DNA from: Physcomitrium patens
Taxonomy: Eukaryota > Streptophyta > Bryopsida > Funariales > Funariaceae
DNA: 64,000 nt
Assembly (NCBI RefSeq): GCF_000002425.4
Contig: NC_037272.1
Location: 14,023,354-14,087,353, forward strand
Direction of reading: 5' to 3'
In this document: piece by piece, positions 57,306 through 64,000 of the stretch
Numbering within the stretch: position 1 is the first letter of the stretch
Layout: every line of letters begins with the position of its first letter
Translations under genes and position numbers: made by a program
The notes under the pieces: generated by a model
Told to the model about the DNA's origin: nothing
The model's database searches: none
The model's input: the letters and a program-made list of their open reading frames with translations, nothing else

Positions 57306-60300
57306 GTTGGGTCTCATCGGACTTTCTTCTTCTCTCCCAACTTATCAAATCTCGATCTTGTGCCACATTCTCTTCTCTCTCTCTCTCCCCCCCCTCCCCC
57401 CCCCCCCCCTGCGTGTCTCGACACCTGAGTTTCTTGCCGTTCCTCGACGTGGTATTGGCTCTCATTGCCTTCGCCAGAACAAGCCACCGCAGGCGTCTGG
57501 AAATTCCAAATTCTTTCATTGCCATAGCTTTCTATTTAGTGAGGTGCATGGAGAGGAATTGCTCCTGTTCCTTGGAAAGCCATAGGAGGTGTTTGTACAA
57601 GTCAGGGCCTCCCGAAAGTCATAGAGCTTTCCTCCTGGTTTCGATTGATGCGTCAAGTGCAGGGCCAATCCACGGCGCAGCAATGGTCAGTCCGCATGGA
57701 GTTGATAGTCACCGAATTTGGCGAAATTTCCTTCTTCAGCTGTGAGGGATTGCTCTGTCTACGAGGACTTTTGTAGAGTAAGCCACAGCATGCCACAACA
57801 GGTAGTCTTTACAGAGCCAAGGAACCTGCGGGATTGGAGAGTGAGGAGCGAAAATTTAAAGTACTTGTGCTCAATTTTAGAGGTATTGCACTCAGTTTTA
57901 GAGTTAGGTATTGATTGCCTGCTTACGGCAAGTTAAGCAGCATGTACCTTCCGTTCCCTCCGTGAATACTGCAGCCTGGGTTCAATGTGAGAAGAATTGA
58001 GAAGGGACAGTCGAGTTTTTATGGCACGGAGGTAGCTTGATAGCTCATAACGCTGTTTCGTAAGGGTGCTTGTACTCTGTAGGCAGAGTTGTGAAAGGCA
58101 GATGCTGAAGCGAGAGGGTCCAGTGATGTGGCGGAAATATGGTAATCAAGTGCCTTATTTTCATCTCGTCAAAAAGTGTGGCATTCGAACTTGTCGTGAG
58201 TAGCGGAGATAGAACGATTTGGAATCTACTGTGGTGATTCCCAATAGATCTGGACATCGCACCTTGTATGTTGATTTGTTACTGTGAATATCTCTGTGGG
58301 TGCATTGAATAAATTGAAGGAGAGGAGGGTTGCCGAAGGCTCATTTTGTCACTCCTGGTTCCTCTCCCCCTTTCATGATATGGTTGTTAATTTCTTTGTT
58401 TGAGCATATCAATCTTTTCAGCTTCTTTCGTTAGTGCTTCTCCACATGCACAGCTGAACTGCATTTTCGTTTGGCTCGTGATCACGATAAGGTCTAGTCT
58501 CTCTGCAGCTGTCCGTTGAGGCCGTGTTCTATAGTCCTTTCCCGATCTAGATGTTATATCCTCTTTCGATTGCTGTTCGAAGTTATTACATTATGATAAC
58601 CTGCGACTTAGATTGCCTGGAATCCCTGCACCGTCAATCTAGCAAGAAGAAGTTGCAGCTACCTATTCCTCGAAAATATGACACTGTAGTGTGGGTCTTA
58701 TCGTAGGCTTGAATACTTGTTATCGAGGGCCGGCAGTTGCTCTGTTTCGTAGCATTTATCTTGGAATTGTGGAGAGTGGTAATAGGTAAGTGCAGAGGTG
58801 ATATAGTGAATGTTACTTCATTTTTTCATACTTTGGGCGCTGTGCAGTTGGCGACGATGGCGACGACATGATGGACGATAGACACAATCCTCATTTACGA
58901 GAGAGGTCGAAGAAAGATATTAGTGGGGTGACATCGAGTCACGGAATGATTTCCAGCATTGTAAGACCTAGCAGTAGGTATAAAAGAACGCGACATGGAT
59001 CACATGAGAAGCAGGTGCATGTTCGGAACAGTCTGGCCGAGGAGGTGGGAGAAACAACGGAATTTACCGAAATGGTTGTATCGGAGGACGATGACCACCA
59101 TCCGCCTCCCATTTTACCCCGACGATCGGGAGAGTCGCGGCATCAGTCAAAGGTTAAGGTTGATCCTTGAGGTTGAATGTGCGATGTGCGGAGTGAGAGC
59201 AGTTGGTTAAGGGTTGCGTGTGTGCATTTCACAAAGCAAGATCCATGGATTTGAATGAGGCGTTATGAATGGCTGTGGATGAAGAGGGTGGGGCATGTAC
59301 TGAAGAAATGGGTTCTCTGTGTATTGGACGTGGAATGTATGGCAGTTAGTAGAAGACGGCACTGCGGCGGATCTTCCGGTGGTGCCGAGGAAGGCCCGTA
59401 CAGGTTGGTTGTTGTGTAGAGACTGTGTAAATGAGTAGGCAATTGTGAGTGAGTTAATTTAGGAACACTTAAGACCCAACCAATCCGAACAATGCAGTGT
59501 TGGAAAAGAGGGAATGAATAAAACGGGATGGTGGGATCTTGGAGGAGTGGGATGACTGGAGGGAAGGTGTTGTTGCTGATGTGGTAGAGTGGTGGTACTG
59601 CAGCGATGGGCAAGCGTCCTCACGGGGTATCAACGCCCCCGGTGGCGGAGCCTCCTGCTCATACTGCAGCAGCTGTGGCAACAGTGGTGCCAGCTCCATC
59701 GAGCACACACTCATCCTCATCGATCGCTTCATTGAAGCCAGGAAAGCGGACGGTATGTTTAATGAAGGGTGGAGGATGTTGAAACGCGTGCGGCACGCTT
59801 GCTAAATTATGATGAAGATGCATTTTGTTGGATAATTGTATTGACAGGGTTGGTTTTTGTGGGCGTTGCAGAAACCAAGCGTATCGAAACAGCGGGGTCA
59901 CAAGTTGTCCAAGGTATTCTGCGGTCAGCTTGTGCCATTTTTCTACTATTACCGTCCATCAATTCTTCATATGTTTTGGTGTCAACACAGCTGTAGCGTG
60001 GAATTCGACGACGTACAATTCATAAAAGCGTGTTTTGGCAGAACTGCATCTCGTTCAGTAAACAACTGCTCCGAGGATTTTAGCTAAAACGTGGACTACT
60101 GTGTTGTAATTTGTTAGGTGTCAGCACTGTGTCTGGTGTCCGAGCAAGAAGTTGAAGTGGCGGAAGCTTTGTCCGACCTAGCAAGGCTGTTCACGCAGTC
60201 TCCTCCTCCTTTGAGAGAATTCAAGGTCGAGCGGAAACTGGCGAACATTCCCAAACCCGACCCAAAACAAGAGCCGAAAACATTACCAGCTTCTGCAAGC

Positions 60301-63300
60301 ATTATACCAGCGCACGTTGCGAACGGAGCTGTGGTTGTTTCATCCTCCTCCACCCCAACTTCTGCATCAGGTCCTAATGTTAACGGGAGCGTGAAGGGTT
60401 CTTCACCTGGTGTACTCTCGACGGCTTCACCCATTTCTTCTCCACCATTACCAACAGTGGCACTCACGGATGGTACGTTTCATTTTCCAGAGAATTTGTG
60501 CACATATATCTATCTCAAGCGTAGGGGCTGGGGTGTTGGTCACGATACCCTTCTGGTAAATGAGAATCCTTAATCTTGTTACGATGAGGCTGGTTTTGTT
60601 TTGTTTAAGAGTGACATCGGAAACTAGTAGTAGTCCAACGTTCAGAGGATTGTGACCTTGAGAGCATGCCGAACGGCGGTAAATCGGATGAGCATTTCTC
60701 TGATTGCCTCCGAGGTGAACTAGTGGTTACTTGGTGCCATCATTTAGCCCGTGGAAAGTTGCACGGGTGTTAGGAAATGTGTGAGATGAACCGTATTTAT
60801 GGTAGTGTTTTTTTTTGTTGTGCAGCCGCGAAAAGAAAGCGACCTCGAGTGACAACTCGCACAGGAGAAGGTGGGTTGACTCAGTCGAGGGCAGGTCCAA
60901 CCGCAGCTAATGCTGCGCTGAGCTCCGTTGGAAGTGGTGCAGCTCAGGCGAAGGATGCGAACCAAAGCACAAGTCAAGCATCGATTCCAGATGGAGGTGC
61001 CGTGAAAACGGAGAGCAGTGGCACAGTGGCACCCCCTGTGTGTGCGAGTGCTGCGAGCGTGGCAGTCGCGGCATGCGGTATGGCAGACACATCGAGTGTG
61101 GTGGCCACGACCGGCGCCACAGCGGTGGCAGGTCACGATGGTGCAGTGGGTGGAACAGTCCCTCGCACGGACAAGACGGGTGCGGAGAGGAAGGTGGTGG
61201 AATCGGACAAGAAGCTGGGTCCGAGCAGTGGTAACGCAGAAGTGGCCAGCTCGATCTGTGAAGAGAAGAGAGAAGAGGGATCCCCAGTTCGGGAGAAGAA
61301 GGGCACGAAGAGTGAGTGTGCGGACGTTGCAGGTGCAGTGAAATCGGAGGTGGATCCGATGCGGAGCACGAGCGCTGGTGTGAATGCAGTGATCACGAAG
61401 GTGGAGCTTGAGAGAAGGTACATATAGAGAGCGTTGGGGTGGATTGTGATGCAGCGAAATGCGTACTGAGGGGTTGCATGTGGAGCTGATCCGTTTTGGA
61501 GTTGGTGTGTCAGGTCTCCGGCGGCAGGTGGTCTGAGCGACGCAGATCGGGTACCGAAGCGAGAAATCGACCTGATGGTAGGTTAAGTGTGAAGTTTGTG
61601 ATGTGGGATGAGAGTTGGTCTAGGTAGATCAGTCGGTGGCAGGGAGAGTAGATTCTGAGGGGCAGGCGTTGAATGCAATTACAGGTGCCTCCAAGTAAAC
61701 TGGAAGGAGCATCGAGCAGTGAGAAGGGCGGCGAAAGCGGGAATGGAGACGAGGATGTTCGGGGTGCAACAGAGAAAGCTTCGGTGCGTGGGAATCGAGA
61801 AGGGTGATGATGATTGAGTTGGAAAGAGGCATGATTTGTGGATGTGGCGGTTTGCATTTGAGGTGGTGATGAGAGGTTGTGTTTCGGCGTTTGTGGCAGG
61901 TCGACGCAGCAGTTGCAGCGGCTGCGGACAGCGCTTCAGCGGAGAGGGAAGGAGAGGGGCGGGAGTTAGAGCGCGCAGAGATGGAGAGGAGGAGAGCGCA
62001 GGAAGAAGAGATGGATAGAGAAATAGAGAAAGAGAAGGAGCGGCAGGGTGCAGGCGAACGATCTGAAAGAGAGCAGCGACGTGAAGGAGAGAGTCAGAAA
62101 GAGGTAGCCGAGGAGACGGTGAAGGAGCGCGAGAAGGAGAAGGGCAAGGTGGAGGAGCGGGCGGAGGCGAGCAAAGCAGGAGTGCAGAGGTCGAGCAAGA
62201 GCACGAAGATGGAGAATGGGAGGGTTCAGAAGGCGGAACGGGGAGGTGCGTGCACAGTTTGTAGAGGCGGTGTGTCACTTGACTGAGTAGTGTTGGTGTG
62301 AGAAACGCGAGAGCAGGATTTTTTGAGTTTGCGCATAGCTGGCGTTGTGAAAGTAGAGATGAATGCTGAAGAAGGGGGTTGCAAGGGGACAGCTGCAGGG
62401 CGTACTGGATATAAACGACGGTGTAGGTTAAGGTAGCTTGATGGGTGCGCGGTGTTGATGAGAGGAGGATGTGGAAGGGGTCTGCTGGGGTAGGAGTTGT
62501 GTTGGTCGAGAGTCGGTGATTGAGGTACATGGTTGGGTGGGATTTGACTGGGGACCATTTTGGGGTGGAACAGGCAATGGGGCGTCTGCAGCGACGTTTG
62601 TGGGGTGTGCAGCTGGCGGTGGTCCTGATGCCGCAGGGGTGGGCGGGAATGTGGCGGTTGTGCCTATGTCGATGGGGATGCTGGGGTGGCATGCAGGAAT
62701 GGCTGGGTGAGTTTGATATATGGGTGTTGGGGTTAGAAGGCATGCGACGGGTGGTGTGGTATTTGGAGAGTCTGATTGTGGAGTGTTTGGCATTGCGATC
62801 TGAAGAATGTGGGTATGATGCAGGTACTATCCGGCGGCGGCGGCGGCGGCGGCGGCCACAGCAGCAGGAGGTGTTGGCGTGGACAGCTCTCCAGCAGTGC
62901 AGGTATGAGAGTGGGGAGAGCGAGCGAGAGAGATGGTGTGAGGGCGGTGTGAGTTGAGTTTTGGATGTGGATGGGGGATCGGGGTGACGATGCTTGTTCG
63001 TGGTTGGAGTCCAAAGGAAGGCGCGGTTGTGTTAGACGGGAAGGTGGACGTGTGACGAAGGATCGTGGGGTGGAGTTCGGGGCAGCGCGTGATTGAGTTT
63101 GTGTGTGTGCAGGTGTCTTACATGGTGCCTCCACGAGCAGCATGGAAGCGGTGCGCGCTGCACGTGTACATTGCACACTTCATTGACGTGCAGCAGCAGT
63201 TGAATGGGCATCAGACATTCTTCTCGGTGCCGAACCAGGGGTACCCGAAGTCGTACAACTTGAACGTGCCTCTGGGTCCGTCGGATGGTGTATTAGGAGG

Positions 63301-64000
63301 TAGTCCCATGATGGGTGCTGCTGGCGGAGCAGTTGCGAGCGGTTCTGCAGGAGGCGGCGCCAACATGGAGGCGACGGAGCGCGGGTTGAATGCTGCCATG
63401 ATGGCAGCAGCAGCAGCGGCGAGCGTGCAGGGAGCGAAAGAGCGGGGATACAACATGGAGATGGTGGGACGGAAATCGCCGGGGCGGCAGCAACACGGCG
63501 GGCAGCAGGCAGCGGCATTGTCTTTGCAGGTGGGAGTAGCGAGAAGGAGGAGAGTGTGATGTGATGTTGGAGGGGGTGGATGCGTGGTTGTGTGGATTGG
63601 TGGGGTGGGAGGAGGGATTGGAGTGAGTAGGACGGGGTATAGGGGGATGTTATGAAGTCGGGTATGGCTTGGGTGGATCGAGATGATGGATTAGAGGTTT
63701 ATTTGGGTGGGAGAGGAATTTGTCGTTTGGAAGCTCGGTTTTGTGGCTTGGAAATGATGGTAATGGGGTTGTTTTGGGATGCAGAGTGGGTTGATGTTGG
63801 GGTTTCCTGTGACTCAGAGCGCGAGCCCGTCTGGCGTGGGCGGTGGTGGTGGGAGAGGTCTGGCTGGAGCAGGGACAGTGGGGAGCGCGAATGTGAACAT
63901 GGTGGGTGGAGGGACGTTGTGTGGGACGAGCGCGATGGCAGGGAGCCGCTCGCCAGTGATATTGGGGCCGGGTGCGGTGGGCGGGGTGGCATCTGCTGGA
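57212..64000 (+). CDS. TIC: TIME FOR COFFEE-like nuclear clock regulator, 5' part (14 exons, 983 codons in window)
   Basis: TIC of Arabidopsis is a large nuclear plant-specific protein acting in the circadian clock and in stress and metabolic signalling. This gene shows the family's ordered conserved blocks: MERGRE start, LRERSKKD, AADLPVVPRKAR, SKQRGHKLSK, EQEVEVAEALSDL, AKRKRPR, EIDLMVPP, VPMSMGMLGWH, and the hallmark WKRCALHVYIAHFIDVQQQ. Exons: 57212-57305, 58848-59152 (or 59158), 59346-59403, 59604-59752, 59872-59913, 60118-60472, 60826-61417, 61514-61577, 61685-61783, 61900-62245, 62574-62706, 62824-62902, 63113-63529, 63785-beyond 64000. Every junction is GT-AG and all phases agree, which independently supports the model. 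The 3' half of the gene lies outside. I recognised the family from memory of its motifs; no search was run. Confidence 0.85.
57306..58847 (+). other. Intron 1 of the TIC-like gene
   Basis: 1,542 bp, by far the longest intron seen. It contains a CT-rich then C-rich tract at about 57378-57411. The acceptor is TGTGCAG|TT. Open frames inside it are not supported by phase or motifs. Confidence 0.6.
58848..59152 (+). CDS. TIC: TIC-like exon 2
   Basis: GDDGDDMMDD, then PHLRERSKKD (family block), basic SSRYKRTRHG, an acidic run (EDDD) and PPILPRRSGE. Two donors are possible, AAG|GTTAAG at 59152 or AAG|GTTGAT at 59158; both keep phase 0. Confidence 0.8.
59346..59403 (+). CDS. TIC: TIC-like exon 3 (58 bases)
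   Basis: A micro-exon encoding LVEDGTAADLPVVPRKART. AAD...VPRKAR is one of the most conserved TIC blocks. Phase 0 in and phase 1 out, exactly what exons 2 and 4 need. Confidence 0.8.
59604..59752 (+). CDS. TIC: TIC-like exon 4
   Basis: Ala/Pro/Ser-rich, ending SSSSIASLKPGKRT, corresponding to the Ser-rich segment before the basic block in TIC. Confidence 0.75.
59872..59913 (+). CDS. TIC: TIC-like exon 5 (42 bases)
   Basis: A 14-codon micro-exon, KPSVSKQRGHKLSK, matching the basic K-x-KQR-x-x-K block that precedes the EIEIAE-type block in TIC. Phase 0 on both sides. Confidence 0.7.
60118..60472 (+). CDS. TIC: TIC-like exon 6
   Basis: Contains EQEVEVAEALSDLARLF, the counterpart of the EIEIAEVLYGLM-like block of TIC, followed by a Ser/Pro-rich disordered region. 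The acceptor is TTGTTAG; donor phase 1. Confidence 0.8.
60826..61417 (+). CDS. TIC: TIC-like exon 7
   Basis: Opens with AAKRKRPRVT, a basic, nuclear-signal-like block of the family. It is followed by about 185 residues of low-complexity Ala/Ser/Gly/Thr sequence and charged KR/E stretches. It ends KVELERR, phase 2. Confidence 0.8.
61514..61577 (+). CDS. TIC: TIC-like exon 8 (64 bases)
   Basis: SPAAGGLSDADRVPKREIDLM. Together with the next exon it forms EIDLMVPPSK, the counterpart of the EIDLMAPPP block of TIC. Confidence 0.8.
61685..61783 (+). CDS. TIC: TIC-like exon 9
   Basis: VPPSKLEGASSSEKGGESG onward, acidic and Ser-rich. Phase 0 on both sides, 33 codons. Confidence 0.75.
61900..62245 (+). 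CDS. TIC: TIC-like exon 10, Glu/Lys/Arg-rich
   Basis: After VDAAVAAAADSA this exon is dominated by E, K and R for about 80 residues (REIEKEKERQ and similar), predicting a long charged helix or coiled coil. Donor phase 1. Confidence 0.8.
62574..62706 (+). CDS. TIC: TIC-like exon 11
   Basis: Gly/Ala-rich, then NVAVVPMSMGMLGWHAGMAG, matching the PMSMxxGWPGGLP block of TIC just before the RCATHCYIAR block. Phase 2 out. Confidence 0.75.
62824..62902 (+). CDS. TIC: TIC-like exon 12 with poly-Ala from a GGC run
   Basis: YYP followed by eight Ala encoded by a (GCG)n run, then TAAGGVGVDSSPAVQ. The other two frames of the run would give poly-Gly or poly-Arg. The phase from exon 11 selects poly-Ala. 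Confidence 0.75.
63113..63529 (+). CDS. TIC: TIC-like exon 13, hallmark block
   Basis: PPRAAWKRCALHVYIAHFID, then VQQQ and SYNLNVPLGPSD. The family version is RCATHCYIARNI followed by CNLN. Ala- and Gln-rich stretches follow. The second Cys of RCATHC is Val here. Confidence 0.85.
63785..64000 (+). CDS. TIC: TIC-like exon 14 (continues beyond window)
   Basis: SGLMLGFPVTQSASPSG, then a Gly-rich region. Open to the window edge, 72 codons so far, phase 0 at the start. Confidence 0.7.

Noticed and set aside
59469..59901. Plus and minus frames around exon 4, such as 59539-59805 plus
   Set aside because: They read through splice sites in a frame that does not give the conserved TIC blocks.
61679..62743. 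354-codon minus-strand frame
   Set aside because: Antisense to exons 9-11 of the TIC-like gene. It has Pro/Ser/His-rich low-complexity composition, while the plus strand has phase-consistent exons with family motifs.

Overview
The window is a stretch of nuclear genome from a land plant, and a moss-like (bryophyte) genome is my best guess. The evidence for a plant is a TIME FOR COFFEE-like gene with short canonical GT-AG introns, together with Ty3/gypsy retrotransposons, including chromodomain chromoviruses. The moss placement is inference only. The background is very AT-rich with long dead-transposon tracts, and base composition steps up sharply at about 55.6 kb, where host sequence begins. 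All boundaries were read by eye and may be off by 1-3 bases.

Layout. 1-14.7 kb is a stack of one gypsy family without a chromodomain (family A, LTRs about 1.3-1.4 kb). Element A (+) lies in an LTR remnant K (+), K lies in the RT region of element B (-), and B lies in the gag of an older copy E (-). 14.9-30 kb holds eroded remnants: several long LTRs of a related type (family H, about 1.4-1.75 kb, rich in degenerate TTTAGGATTTGG-like arrays), two decayed chromovirus 3' ends (D and I), an about 180 bp tandem repeat and a 2 kb GC-richer insert of unknown origin. 30-37.9 kb is AT-rich with no convincing gene, apart from a small GC-rich island at 36.4-37.0 kb. 37.9-52.2 kb is a second stack: chromovirus F (6.3 kb) lies inside the 3' LTR of chromovirus G, and G lies inside an H-type LTR. 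Both insertions have perfect 5 bp target duplications. 52.2-55.6 kb is AT-rich. 55.6-64 kb is the 5' part of the TIME FOR COFFEE-like gene. I could trace 14 coding exons (983 codons) with consistent splice phases, and the gene continues past the right edge.

The most interesting signal is in the chromoviruses. Downstream of the chromodomain, before the 3' LTR, each of four copies (F, G, D, I) carries an extra open frame for a 140-residue protein that I do not recognise. It is intact in F and G although much of their gag-pol is broken. In all four copies a TATAAAAG element lies 84-85 bases upstream of the start codon (after correcting for later insertions), which suggests the frame has its own promoter. 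F and G also share lesions, including a gag stop and a lost RNase H aspartate. F has nearly identical LTRs, so copies carrying these lesions appear to have moved recently, presumably in trans.
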